From Candidatus Tumulicola sp. (GTDB lineage: Bacteria > Vulcanimicrobiota > Vulcanimicrobiia > Vulcanimicrobiales > Vulcanimicrobiaceae): DNA of 64,000 bases. The translations under genes and the position numbers were made by a program. The notes beneath the pieces were generated by a model. That model saw only the letters and a list, made by a program, of their open reading frames with translations, was not told the origin of the DNA and searched no databases. Within the stretch, counting starts at the first letter, position 1; every line of letters begins with the position of its first letter. The stretch covers positions 372,001 to 436,000 of the forward strand of contig DASXDT010000006.1 in NCBI GenBank assembly GCA_036490475.1. The letters are read 5' to 3'. Shown one piece after another: positions 24,535-34,068 of this stretch.

Positions 24535-26901
24535 CGCCGCGTCGGCGCGCCGCGCTCGTACGAACGCCCATCCGAAGATAACCGCGGCCGCTAACAAACC
24601 GGCCGCTTGCGCTAATCCCGGCAAATACAGACGCGAACGACCGGCCTCGCCGGCCGGCCAGGCCATCATCCATCCGTCCGCCAGCGACGGTGCAATGAGG
24701 CGCCCCCCGTCGATCACGCGCCAACCGGCGTCGTAGCCGCTTGCAAGTGCGAGAACGCTCGTTCCGCGCAACTGCGGTTGCGCATCGCACGACGTAACGC
24801 TCAACGCGGCCACTCCGCCCGACAACGGGACGACGGTTCGGTTGCCCGCCGAAACGGCGTACCGTTTCCAACTCCCGTCGATCGCCACGCCGCCGGGTCC
24901 GAGCGCGCCGCCCGCCGTTGCGGCAGCCATCACGCAACGCGCCCTAGCCGGCACGTCGAACGGCAAGCGTTGATTTCCGAGCGTCCACACGAACGGATAC
25001 ATACTGTCGGGCATCCACGCGAGGTAGCGCCATCCAAGCATTCCACCCACCCAGTTACCACGCGGATCGGCCGTCAGCGGCGAAGGCGTGACGTCCAGGG
25101 ACTGCTGCCCGAAGCCGGATACCCCGACCTCTCCCGGCGCCAGTTCCGAAAAACGCATCGCTCCCGAACGTACGCGGGCCAGATACTCGGCCGCCGCCGG
25201 CTTGCGCACGGCATAGACCGTTGAAAGCGAGGTTTGTGCGAGCATCTGCAGATGCGGATCGCGCGCCAGCGACGCCCCCAGTTGTGCGTCGCTGGCGCCG
25301 GCGAACGCCATCGGAAAACCGGTTCCGAAGTTCTGCCGGCGATCGGACCGTACGTACGTGCGGAAAACGACGTAGCGAACGTCCATGCGCGCGAGTGCCG
25401 TCCAATCCGGACGTCCGGAGCGCCAGGCCGCAAGCGCGTACGCGAGTTCCGGGTTTTGATAATCGTCGCTGATCGAGGGGTTATCGCGGGGCCCATACGT
25501 CGAAAAATCGCGTCCTTGATTGGCAGCGTTGAGCAGTCCGAGCGGTTCTTCGGCCGGCAGCAAGAGAACGCGTCCCGGCCCGTGCGCGCTCGCGACGCGC
25601 ATATCGCCCACTGCATCGGCCACGAACGAACGAGGTACGATGATCTCGCGTAGCGCCTGCCCGGCCATCAACGGAGCCGCGATCCATACGGCCGCGGCGA
25701 GTGCCGGAACTCCCCACCACGCCGGCCGAAGTTCTACCGAAAGTCCGATCGCCAAGGCCATACCCGCAGCCGTCAATGCTGCAAAGTAGTGCAGGTCGCG
25801 GAAGGCCGTAAACGCAGCCGAGCGTTCGAACGCGACCGCGAGCACGCCGGCTAGTGGTCCGTACAAACCCGCGGTGAACGCAAAGCCCAACACGCACAGC
25901 AGCAGCGGGTAGACGCCCGTGCGTTTGGCGGCGACGATCGCGCCGAATAACCCGGCCGCAAGCAGCACGTAGAGCACGATTTCGGCGCCTGGCAGCGCGT
26001 GCGACTCGTAGTAATGCGTAAAATATCCGAGCATCACCCCGGCATCGCCCACCGGCGAGCTGTTATTTAGCTCCCAGCTCAACAACGCGCGCTGGCTGAG
26101 ATACACGGAAGGCACCGCGCTTATCACAAGCGGCAACAACGACTGCAGTTGCACCACGATCGACAATCCGATCGCAATCGCTAGCCGAACCGTCCAACCG
26201 CGGGCACGGTCGACGAACGGGATTGCCGCGGCCACCGCGAGCCAACCGATGACATAGAACTGCACTTGACTCGCGGCGATCCCGACGATGATGCCGAGTA
26301 CGACGCAGCGCATCGCGCCGCGTCGCGTTAGCACGCGCTGACCGAGTGCGATAACGAACGGGAGCATGGCGTAGCCGGCCAAGTACGCGAGATGTCCGGC
26401 GGCTTCACGCGTGAACGCAACTGGGCCAAACGCATAGAGCACCGCCGCCGACAATCGCGCCGGCCACGAGCGTACCCCGAACGCCGCCAGCATCGCGATA
26501 CATCCGCCCGCCGCCGCACCCAACGTCAGCGCTAGCCACAACGCGATACCGAGCGACGGTCCGAGTACGATCGCGCATCCCGCTTGAAGAATTACGAGGT
26601 ACGTTTGCCAACCCAAAGTGTTGGGTCCGCCCAGGCCGCGACCGTCCCACAGCCCGGCGAACGTCGACAACCACTGCACCGCGAGCGTGCGCGACAGCGG
26701 CCAGGTCCAATCTTGCTGGAATGCGGGAATACTTCCCGAGACGAGAACCGGCCATACCGAACAGATGCACAACGCAGCGACGATCGCTGCGATCGCCCAT
26801 CCGGTGCGACGCGTGGTTACGAGACCTCGACCGTTTCCGGAGCGGCGCTCAATCGCCGGTTGATGGCGCGAAAGGCAACCACGGCGGTTAACAGCATACA
26901 T
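24508..26901 (-). CDS. Large GT-C-like membrane protein (second of the set)
   Basis: About 797 residues from the ATG at 26901. Roughly 12-13 transmembrane helices occupy the N-terminal 430 residues. A soluble beta-rich domain of about 330 residues follows, then APSLADGWMMAWPAG and a final helix with a short charged tail. The order of elements is the same as in the 873-residue protein encoded just upstream and the 1023-residue protein at 16481-19552, so these are probably paralogues. The start is uncertain. No ATG, GTG or TTG occurs near the previous stop at 26817. ATG 26901 overlaps that gene by 85 bases, while TTG 26772 would cut into the first helix. The frame is open to 26991. Confidence 0.72.
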   Translation of the reverse strand: MYAVNRRGCLSRHQPAIERRSGNGRGLVTTRRTGWAIAAIVAALCICSVWPVLVSGSIPAFQQDWTWPLSRTLAVQWLSTFAGLWDGRGLGGPNTLGWQTYLVILQAGCAIVLGPSLGIALWLALTLGAAAGGCIAMLAAFGVRSWPARLSAAVLYAFGPVAFTREAAGHLAYLAGYAMLPFVIALGQRVLTRRGAMRCVVLGIIVGIAASQVQFYVIGWLAVAAAIPFVDRARGWTVRLAIAIGLSIVVQLQSLLPLVISAVPSVYLSQRALLSWELNNSSPVGDAGVMLGYFTHYYESHALPGAEIVLYVLLAAGLFGAIVAAKRTGVYPLLLCVLGFAFTAGLYGPLAGVLAVAFERSAAFTAFRDLHYFAALTAAGMALAIGLSVELRPAWWGVPALAAAVWIAAPLMAGQALREIIVPRSFVADAVGDMRVASAHGPGRVLLLPAEEPLGLLNAANQGRDFSTYGPRDNPSISDDYQNPELAYALAAWRSGRPDWTALARMDVRYVVFRTYVRSDRRQNFGTGFPMAFAGASDAQLGASLARDPHLQMLAQTSLSTVYAVRKPAAAEYLARVRSGAMRFSELAPGEVGVSGFGQQSLDVTPSPLTADPRGNWVGGMLGWRYLAWMPDSMYPFVWTLGNQRLPFDVPARARCVMAAATAGGALGPGGVAIDGSWKRYAVSAGNRTVVPLSGGVAALSVTSCDAQPQLRGTSVLALASGYDAGWRVIDGGRLIAPSLADGWMMAWPAGEAGRSRLYLPGLAQAAGLLAAAVIFGWAFVRARRADAALRDDLWVW

Positions 26902-29438
26902 GCCAGCGAAATCAACAAGCCTACACCGTACGGCACGATCAGGACGTTCACGGCATACATCGTAGCGCGTCCGGACGCTCGCACGATCCATCCGTTCGCG
27001 AAACCGTCAGCTTGAAAGTGCTCGCTCACGCGTACGGGTCCGCGGGACCATAACGCCCACACCGGCGCGAACGACTGCCGGAAAATCACGCCGCACGTGC
27101 CGCGCAGATCGCCGCTCACAGCATACACCATCGGATTGACTTCCCACGACCGCACTCCCGAACGATCGCAGGTCGATGGCGGCGATTGCAACGGTGGGCT
27201 GCGCGAGAGCCAACGGAGCCGTACGCCATTCAACGTCACGTGCTCGTGTGTCAGCACGATTGCGATCAGCGTCATCTGGCGCGCCCACGGCGGGACTTCC
27301 GCGATGGTGTGATCCGCAGCGACGAAATGCGTCTGACGTCCGTCGCTAAAGGCCATCGATCGAACGACCGTGCCTCCGCGCGCGTCGACCGAGAATTGCA
27401 CCGCACCAAAGCGCTTTGGATTGGGCAACGTCAACGACACGCAGGCCAGCGTGTCGACCGTCGTAACCGGCAAGCTTTGCGACTTCGACAGGTGCGCCAG
27501 CCGGCTGGAATGGCCGCGGCAGCTTCCGATGCGCTGAAAAGCACTCGCCGGCAAATACGTCGTTTGGACCGGCGCGGGCGGCGCGGGCGCGAACGTTCCG
27601 GGAACGGCTCGTGCGGCGGCGGATGCGTCGTCCGACATCGGCCGGTACGGTAATCCAGTTTGCGCGATCTGCCACCACAGAAAATCGTCGAAGGTTGCGA
27701 CGGCAACGGGCGCATCGAACACCCCGATCTCCGCTACCGGCGGAATCGTCGTCGCCGCAACGAGCCGAACGCCGTCGTCGCGGCGCTCGTCGACCGACGT
27801 TACGAAACCCTCGGCGGTTAAACGGCGCAACGTATCGAGCGAACCGTCGACTTCGACGTTTGGCCATTGTAGTTGCGGGCCGAGTGAGTCTGCGGCCACG
27901 GCGATCGTTCCGATTCCGAGTAGCGGCGCGAGCGCGCGAACCGTACGCGTCTGTCCGAGTTCCATTGCTTCGGCCAGCCGGCTCTGCAACCGGTCGGTAC
28001 CACTCGAAACCCACTCTTGCATCGTCGGTCCGATCGCGTCCGATGGCGAGTTGAGCGATGTAAATCCGTTGATCACGTACGGCGACCAGCGATACGTAAC
28101 ATCGCGATCGGCGGGCATCCACAAGGTGTTGCCCAGCACCGGACGGCGGGAGAACTCGGCGTACTGTCGCGGCTGTGCGCTTTGCGGCAAGCCGGCCATC
28201 GGATTTCCGATCGGCAGAAACGCGACTGCGCCGCCGAGGGCGATGAGCCAGACGACCGCCGCGGCGGACGGTGCGACGCGCGCGCCCAGGCGCAAGCCCG
28301 AGGCCAGCATCACGAACGCGCCGATGATGTACAACGGCGAATAGTAGTCCGGCTCGACGAACGATCGCAACCCCGGAACCGCCGTGCGGAACCATTCATA
28401 CCCCGCAGGCCAAAGCGCGATGCCGTCTACCAGCCAAAACCCCAGCAGCGCCAGTGCCAACCCGCAATACATCTTCGAGCGCAGCGACGGGCGGCGTGCC
28501 AGCAAGACCAACCCGAGCAGCAGCAGCGGGAGCAGCGTGCAAGCGATCTTGACGACCGCCGCCTGCCGGTCGAACGTCGAGTAAAAGAAACTCGACAGCC
28601 GGGCGGTATTCCACAAACCGACGCGCGTCGCGTAAAACACGAACGAATCTAAGGTGAAACGTTGATTGACCAGCGCGATATCGCCGCCCGAATTCAGGAG
28701 CCAATCGGCGATCATCGTAAACACGTAGAAGGCGCAGGCGGCGACGACCGCGCCGGACAAGGCCGCCAAACTCACGACCGCCGGCCAGCCGCGTAGCACG
28801 ATCGCTCGAACGCCGATGCCCGCGCAGGTCACGACGGCGATATACGTGATCTGCGGTGCCGGAATCAGCAGCAAAACCGACAGAGCGAAATACAGCGCGC
28901 GGTCCAATCTCGGGCGTTGCAAAAAGCGCAGATATAAGTATAGCGACAACGGCAACGCTTGATACGAGAGAAAGATCAGCGACTGCGCGACGCGATCGTA
29001 CGACCACAAATTGAACGTGTAGAAGATCGACAGCGGAACGGCATAGCGGCCCGCGCCCAACCGGCGGGCGAGCAAAAATGCGCCGACGATTCCCAGCGCT
29101 CCCTCGGCCGAGAACCATAACCACTGGCTGAGCTGCAGATTGTGAAATGTCGCGATCAAGACATCGATCGCGACGTGGTAGACCAGTCGCGGGACGCCGA
29201 CGAACGTATTGTCCGCTCCGCCTGAAGCCGCACCGCTCCACGGAAGAATATAATCGATCCAAAACGGGTTGAGCGGAAAGTTCGTATCGGCGTATTCGTA
29301 CAAACCGCGCGCGTTCAGGAGTGGAAAAAAAATTGCCGCCGGCAGCAACGCCAGCAGCCAGGGGCGTCGGTATAGGGCGTTCCAAACCGGACCGCCCAAC
29401 GCGTACATGCGATGCATTGGCCGCCGAACGGCCTTCAC
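26817..29438 (-). CDS. Large GT-C-like membrane protein (third of the set)
   Basis: An 873-residue polytopic protein. About 12 membrane helices occur up to residue 420. The first long periplasmic loop is FPLNPFWIDYILPWSG, with a YADTNF acidic pair close to the first helix. A soluble domain of about 400 residues, with several Cys, ends in FQADGFANGWIVRASG, which is followed by the last helix and a basic tail. It is translationally coupled to the GT4 gene upstream (ATGA) and overlaps the next large membrane-protein gene. A polyprenyl-sugar-dependent transferase or a glycan-export partner is suggested by architecture and neighbours; no conserved catalytic motif could be confirmed by eye. Confidence 0.74.
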   Translation of the reverse strand: MKAVRRPMHRMYALGGPVWNALYRRPWLLALLPAAIFFPLLNARGLYEYADTNFPLNPFWIDYILPWSGAASGGADNTFVGVPRLVYHVAIDVLIATFHNLQLSQWLWFSAEGALGIVGAFLLARRLGAGRYAVPLSIFYTFNLWSYDRVAQSLIFLSYQALPLSLYLYLRFLQRPRLDRALYFALSVLLLIPAPQITYIAVVTCAGIGVRAIVLRGWPAVVSLAALSGAVVAACAFYVFTMIADWLLNSGGDIALVNQRFTLDSFVFYATRVGLWNTARLSSFFYSTFDRQAAVVKIACTLLPLLLLGLVLLARRPSLRSKMYCGLALALLGFWLVDGIALWPAGYEWFRTAVPGLRSFVEPDYYSPLYIIGAFVMLASGLRLGARVAPSAAAVVWLIALGGAVAFLPIGNPMAGLPQSAQPRQYAEFSRRPVLGNTLWMPADRDVTYRWSPYVINGFTSLNSPSDAIGPTMQEWVSSGTDRLQSRLAEAMELGQTRTVRALAPLLGIGTIAVAADSLGPQLQWPNVEVDGSLDTLRRLTAEGFVTSVDERRDDGVRLVAATTIPPVAEIGVFDAPVAVATFDDFLWWQIAQTGLPYRPMSDDASAAARAVPGTFAPAPPAPVQTTYLPASAFQRIGSCRGHSSRLAHLSKSQSLPVTTVDTLACVSLTLPNPKRFGAVQFSVDARGGTVVRSMAFSDGRQTHFVAADHTIAEVPPWARQMTLIAIVLTHEHVTLNGVRLRWLSRSPPLQSPPSTCDRSGVRSWEVNPMVYAVSGDLRGTCGVIFRQSFAPVWALWSRGPVRVSEHFQADGFANGWIVRASGRATMYAVNVLIVPYGVGLLISLACMLLTAVVAFRAINRRLSAAPETVEVS

Positions 29439-30697
29439 CGGCGCTCCGTGCTCGTCGTCGTCGTCGCGGGAGGCGGAGGCACGTATGCGGCCTCATTGCA
29501 AGGCCGCCCGGTGCGAACGTCGTGAATCATTCTCGCGATGACCGCACGGTCGTGCATGCGCGCGATATCTTCGACCCTGTCTGAGATGGCCTGCGCGTTC
29601 CGCTCGAAATAATCGACCAGCGCGGCCGCGCAGCTGCGTGCGTCCGGAGCGAAGAGTTGGCACGGCAGCGCTCCCTCGAAGCGCAAATAGGTCGAAACCA
29701 ACACCGGCTTGCGGGCCGCAAACGCAGCATGCAGCGGCGAACTCGCACCGTATGCCACCGTGTACGGTAACACGATTACGTCGGCGGCGCTCATGAACTC
29801 GGCTAACTGCGGCTCGGGCACGTATCGATCGTGCCACACCGCACCCGAAGCGCTGGCGCGTTCGCGAAGCCGTCGGTAGAACGCTTCGTAGCGCGCCTCG
29901 CCACGTAGACGCGGATGTTGCCCCGCGATGATGTGCAGCGTTATATCGGGAATCGTGCGCCGCGCGATGTCGAGCGCATCGAGGAGTACGTCGAGGCCCT
30001 TGTAGTACGACGCGTATCCAAAGAAGAGCGCGACTTTATCGTCGCCGATGCCGAGGCGGCGACGCGCTTCGCGCATGTCCGGACGCGCCGTTTCGTGCAT
30101 TAACGGGAGCGGACATACGAACAATTTCGACGGCCGGACGAGATATTCGCGTTCGAGCACGGTCGCCAGTTCCACGTCGAGCACGATCAAACGATCGGAC
30201 GCCCAATTCAACAGCCCGTAGATCGTTTTAAATCCTAGTCGGCCGATCCTCGAGTACGGCAGAACGAAGCCGTTCTCGCGCAACATCTCGCGCGTGACCA
30301 TCGACAACGGCACGACCGAATGGACCGTCGTGACGATGCGCGTCCCCCGCGCTCGCACGGCGGCCAGGACGAATGGTAAGAGCAGCGATGCGACGACGCC
30401 GCCGAACAGATATGGTTCCCACTCGACGTGCAGCACGTCGAACCGGTGCCGCATGGCTTCGGCAAGAATTTGAAGCGGCGACGTGTGGCCGAACCGCCAA
30501 CAACGACGGACCGTAACGTTCGGAGCGTATTGTTCTTCCGCTCCCAGGCGTCCATCGTCGATGGTGTCGGCTAAGATTACAAACGTGTCGCCGCGGTCGC
30601 CCAGCAACGGGTCCAATATCGTCTGAACGTAGGCGGCGACGCCGCTCTTGCCGACGCTGTGGTCCTCCGGAAAAGTCGTGACGATACCGACGTTCAT
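29435..30697 (-). CDS. Family 4-type glycosyltransferase (GT-B fold)
   Basis: A 420-residue GT-B glycosyltransferase. The N-terminal acceptor domain starts MNVGIVTTFPEDHSVGKSG and includes VLHVEWEPYLFGG and RIVTTVHSVVPLS. The C-terminal donor domain has ALFFGYASYYKGLDVLLDA, and YGASSPLHAAFAARKPVLVS replaces the more common EGFG(x)PxxE loop. The frame is open to 31024. The ATG at 30697 overlaps the TGA of the upstream GT2 (ATGA) and gives the natural start. The Pro/Thr-rich C-terminus is probably disordered. Part of the nine-gene polysaccharide operon. Confidence 0.88.
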   Translation of the reverse strand: MNVGIVTTFPEDHSVGKSGVAAYVQTILDPLLGDRGDTFVILADTIDDGRLGAEEQYAPNVTVRRCWRFGHTSPLQILAEAMRHRFDVLHVEWEPYLFGGVVASLLLPFVLAAVRARGTRIVTTVHSVVPLSMVTREMLRENGFVLPYSRIGRLGFKTIYGLLNWASDRLIVLDVELATVLEREYLVRPSKLFVCPLPLMHETARPDMREARRRLGIGDDKVALFFGYASYYKGLDVLLDALDIARRTIPDITLHIIAGQHPRLRGEARYEAFYRRLRERASASGAVWHDRYVPEPQLAEFMSAADVIVLPYTVAYGASSPLHAAFAARKPVLVSTYLRFEGALPCQLFAPDARSCAAALVDYFERNAQAISDRVEDIARMHDRAVIARMIHDVRTGRPCNEAAYVPPPPATTTTSTERR

Positions 30698-31599
30698 CGC
30701 AACACCTTGGTACTCGACGCGACCGGCCATCCACCGCGTTCGATCGGTTTGCCGCGGCGCATCACTTTGGCGCCAAGCAACGCGCCGAAGGCCAGCGCTC
30801 CCAGTGGATCGCGAACCGCTTGCTCGAGCGCCGTGCGAAACGCATCGGTCGCGCGCAAATCGTAATAGCGAGTCAAATCGCTCTGCGGCCAGCGTTGCGC
30901 CAATAGCTCGCGTCCTTGCGCGTAGCGGTCGGTCTGCTTCAAATAATCCGTCGGCGTCTGCGGTGCGCGAAAGCGTACGACCGCGTCGGAACGCAACGCG
31001 TACGAAAACCCTTCGTGCAAACAAACGAGCATGAAGTGCGCGTCTTCGGTGTGTAGCGGCACGTTGGAACGCAAAATGGCCTCGACCATCCTTCGGCTCA
31101 TGCCGAGCAATCGTCCGTTGGTGCAGAGCGCCGGATATCGATCCAGCAACTGGTCGCGCAGCCGTGCGTGTCGCAAGGCACTAAATACGGCGCCGCGTTC
31201 CCAAAACGTGCGGTTAAGCTGCAGCGGCAAGGCGTTGGCTAGCACCAGATCGGAGCGGCTTATTTCATCCAGCACGGCTTCGATCGACGCCACGCTCGTT
31301 TCGACATCGCAGTCGATGGTAAGGACGGCTCCGATGCCGTCGTCGAGCGTCCGCATCGCCGCTACGATGCCGGCCACTTTGCCGCGACGTTCGGCAGCTC
31401 GCATCACGCGAACGTTCGGTTGCGTTTGCAAATCGAACAACACCCCGCGGCTGGCGGGGTCGTCGGAGGCATCGTCGATCAACACGACATCGAGCGCGCC
31501 GGCGCTCGAGAGCGTCGACACGAGGGTGCGCGCGTTTTCCCCTTCGTTATAACACGGAACGAGAACGACGCAGCCGGTGGGGCGGGACACGTCCGTCAT
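30694..31599 (-). CDS. Family 2 glycosyltransferase
   Basis: A GT-A glycosyltransferase of 301 residues. CVVLVPCYNEGENARTLV and VVLIDDASDDPASRG are the nucleotide-binding elements, LTIDCDVE the DxD-type metal site, and HTEDAHFMLVCLHEGF the acceptor-side acidic motif. DRYAQGRELLAQRWPQSD resembles the QxxRW region of processive enzymes but is not exact. The upstream frame is open to 31662. ATG 31599 overlaps the previous stop (ATGA) and starts MTDVSRPTG. A C-terminal hydrophobic stretch may associate it with the membrane. Confidence 0.87.
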   Translation of the reverse strand: MTDVSRPTGCVVLVPCYNEGENARTLVSTLSSAGALDVVLIDDASDDPASRGVLFDLQTQPNVRVMRAAERRGKVAGIVAAMRTLDDGIGAVLTIDCDVETSVASIEAVLDEISRSDLVLANALPLQLNRTFWERGAVFSALRHARLRDQLLDRYPALCTNGRLLGMSRRMVEAILRSNVPLHTEDAHFMLVCLHEGFSYALRSDAVVRFRAPQTPTDYLKQTDRYAQGRELLAQRWPQSDLTRYYDLRATDAFRTALEQAVRDPLGALAFGALLGAKVMRRGKPIERGGWPVASSTKVLR

Positions 31600-33413
31600 G
31601 GTACGGAGCCTTTTACTCGACGCAGCTCCGCACTGTTCCTGGCCTGCCGGAACCGCTCCCAAAATGGCTGACGGGCCGCGTCACGCGCGGCCCCCGCGAT
31701 GTCGAAGCGGTAGAGCAGCACCGGGGTGCCCGCGATCAAGCTGCAGGGACGTTCCTCGATCCGCTCGACGAATCGAAACGGCCGCAACGGCCCCGAGACG
31801 TCGAACTCGCGCGTAACCCGAACGTCGCGCTGCGCGACGGTACGAACATCGATGTTTTCGAACCGTTGTGCGAGCCGCTCGGGACCGACCGAACGACCGC
31901 GCAGAACGATCGTTTCCGGCGAGTACAAAGTGTATCCCAAAGCTGCCGTTGCATACGGTGCGGCGTAGTCGTTTCCGGCGTACACGATGATGTCTCCGGC
32001 ATCGTACGTCAGCTCGCAGCCGTCACCTAATCGCCGGACGGCCGGATCGATCGCGAACGTATTCAGCAGTCGCATTTCGCCCTCGAACCCGAGCGCTTTC
32101 GAACCGTTGAGGAACGCCGCCATCACGATGGCTACCGCAAACGCAGTGCCGAGGTACGCGGAAATGCCGGCTGCGGCTACCAGCGCTGCCACGCGCGCGG
32201 CCGAGCGCGACCCAACCGGCAACAGGAGCGGCCGGTAAGCGGCTACGACGAGCGCCAGAGCCAAAACAGCTGCCGCAACCAACAGCCCGGCATTGGGAAC
32301 GACGCAACGCAGCGCTCCGGGCACGACGCCCGTACCGAAGTTGAGCAGCAGGTATTCTTCACTGCCCTCTTGGCAGAATTGCATTGCTACCGCCGTTGCC
32401 GAGAGCAGCGCGCCGATGACGCTAACGACGCCGTCGCCGGCGACCGCACAATACAACACGAGTGGGCCGGCGATCCACAAATAGAATGGCGGATGCGCGC
32501 CAGGGTCGAGCATGACGAGGGCGACGGCCGAGACCATCGCGGCCCGCGCGATGTCGGCGCGTTGCGGGCGGTGTCGGAGCTCGGCCAACGCCAAGGCGAC
32601 CGGAACGATCACCACCGCTAGATCTTCGAGCGCAGGACGCAAGAAGGGCGCCATGGCGTTCAACAACGCCCACGGCGAAGCACTGTCGACGCGATGGCTT
32701 TCGGAGCCGAAACTATTGTTGGCAAACGCTCCGGCGAACGCAGCGGTGCGCCCGGCGACGACCGGAACGACCGTACAGGCGGCCACGACTGCAAAATACG
32801 CCGCCGAAGCCAGCGCGCGTTTGGGCGAGCCATTGCGATACGCGACGACCAGCAACAACGGCACGAAGGCGGCCGGATACAGTTTCGCGCCGGTTCCGAC
32901 TCCCAGCGCGACGGCGGCCCATTCGAAACGCCCCGAAAGTGTCAGGGCTATTCCGGCCACTGCGAAAACGCCCGCGAGCGCGTCGCTTTGGCCGTGTGCG
33001 ACCGTCACGAAGAAAACGGCCGGGTCGAGCAAATAGCGCAACGCCCAAAGAGTTCCGCCACGCTCCCCGGCGTATCGCCGGATGATCAGCGCCGTGCCCG
33101 CGTCCGCGATCAACATCGGCAGTTTGAGCAACGCGAGCCGTACCGGCACTACCGCCCACAACTGTGGGAATGCCGCAACCGGCAACTGCGATAGCAGAAC
33201 GGTCGCCAAAGCGACGCCGCCGTACGGCCACAAAATCGCGGGTTGCACGTGTGCAAAGAACACCCGGTCGGCGTGCGTTAGAAATGCGGCGACGTCGTAC
33301 GGATGCGCGATCCACGGCAACAACGCCGCGTCGAATGCCAGCACCAGCGCGATCGGCCACCATCCGCAACGATCCAGGGCGGCCTCGGCGCGATTACGAG
33401 CGCCAGTATCCAC
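31596..33413 (-). CDS. GT-C-type polytopic glycosyltransferase-like membrane protein
   Basis: A 605-residue protein with about 11-12 membrane helices over residues 20-470 and a soluble C-terminal domain of about 130 residues. WIAHPYDVAAFLTHAD in the first periplasmic loop contains an Asp in the position where polyprenyl-phosphate mannosyltransferases keep their catalytic acid. VTVAHGQSDALAGVFAV and GVGTGAKLYPAAFVPLLL are typical of DUF2029/PIG-M-like GT-C proteins. It is distinct from the three larger proteins, having no ANGW-type terminus. It overlaps the lipoprotein gene by 20 bases and the GT2 gene by four. Confidence 0.8.
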   Translation of the reverse strand: MDTGARNRAEAALDRCGWWPIALVLAFDAALLPWIAHPYDVAAFLTHADRVFFAHVQPAILWPYGGVALATVLLSQLPVAAFPQLWAVVPVRLALLKLPMLIADAGTALIIRRYAGERGGTLWALRYLLDPAVFFVTVAHGQSDALAGVFAVAGIALTLSGRFEWAAVALGVGTGAKLYPAAFVPLLLVVAYRNGSPKRALASAAYFAVVAACTVVPVVAGRTAAFAGAFANNSFGSESHRVDSASPWALLNAMAPFLRPALEDLAVVIVPVALALAELRHRPQRADIARAAMVSAVALVMLDPGAHPPFYLWIAGPLVLYCAVAGDGVVSVIGALLSATAVAMQFCQEGSEEYLLLNFGTGVVPGALRCVVPNAGLLVAAAVLALALVVAAYRPLLLPVGSRSAARVAALVAAAGISAYLGTAFAVAIVMAAFLNGSKALGFEGEMRLLNTFAIDPAVRRLGDGCELTYDAGDIIVYAGNDYAAPYATAALGYTLYSPETIVLRGRSVGPERLAQRFENIDVRTVAQRDVRVTREFDVSGPLRPFRFVERIEERPCSLIAGTPVLLYRFDIAGAARDAARQPFWERFRQARNSAELRRVKGSVP

Positions 33414-34068
33414 GAACGAACGTTTTCTGCTGGGGTTGGCCTCCAGGCCGCCAAAAACAACGGTCGCACGTTAACGCACCGCTGGAGCGGGCGCGAACGA
33501 ACGAGGCCCATGTGAGGTTGCAGTCGTGCCAAACCGCTCGCGAAAGCCGGCTACCCGCAAAATTCACGGACCGCAGGTTCATCGACTGACCGACGAATGG
33601 CGACCTGTCGCGCAAATCCATCTCCGATAGATCGACGGGCTGGATCAGGTAGGTAGCACGCAACGCCAGCATCGACCAGGCCAAATGCGCCGTTCGAGAC
33701 GCGGCGCGTACGGAGCCGTCGCGCTGCGCACGCAGATTGTTGAGACGCAGCGTAGCCAACGAGTCCCCCCACGCGTAGGTGGCCAAATCGACCGCCGCGG
33801 CGGCAACGATACGCGGCTCGACGTCCTTGTTGGCGATCGCGCCTACGACCGCGTCGAGGCTGCGCGTATCCAATCCACCGAGACGCATATGACGATGTAG
33901 CGCTTCCCAAGAAACGACCGATGGATTGCGTTCGAACGCGACGGCGAACGGAGCGAGCGGCGGTTGCGGTACCGAAAGATCGACGCGTTGTATGTATCGC
34001 GCGCAGCCGGCCGTCAGTGCCACCGACCACACCAGCGCGATCGAAACGGCGGCGCGGCCGCCCGTCAA
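33394..34068 (-). CDS. Lipoprotein with pentapeptide-like repeats
   Basis: A 224-residue lipoprotein. A signal peptide ends in the lipobox LTAGC (Cys about residue 24 from the TTG). A helical region follows (about 30-150). Residues about 160-215 hold degenerate five-residue steps, such as LRSVNFAGSRLSRAV and CNLTWASFVRA, of the A(D/N)Lxx solenoid kind. The frame is open to 34227, but the upstream part is basic and lacks a signal peptide. TTG at 34068 overlaps the previous TGA as TTGA, places the lipobox correctly and has GGGTG just before it. Function unknown; possibly a periplasmic adaptor for the polysaccharide machinery. Confidence 0.68.
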   Translation of the reverse strand: MTGGRAAVSIALVWSVALTAGCARYIQRVDLSVPQPPLAPFAVAFERNPSVVSWEALHRHMRLGGLDTRSLDAVVGAIANKDVEPRIVAAAAVDLATYAWGDSLATLRLNNLRAQRDGSVRAASRTAHLAWSMLALRATYLIQPVDLSEMDLRDRSPFVGQSMNLRSVNFAGSRLSRAVWHDCNLTWASFVRARSSGALTCDRCFWRPGGQPQQKTFVRGYWRS

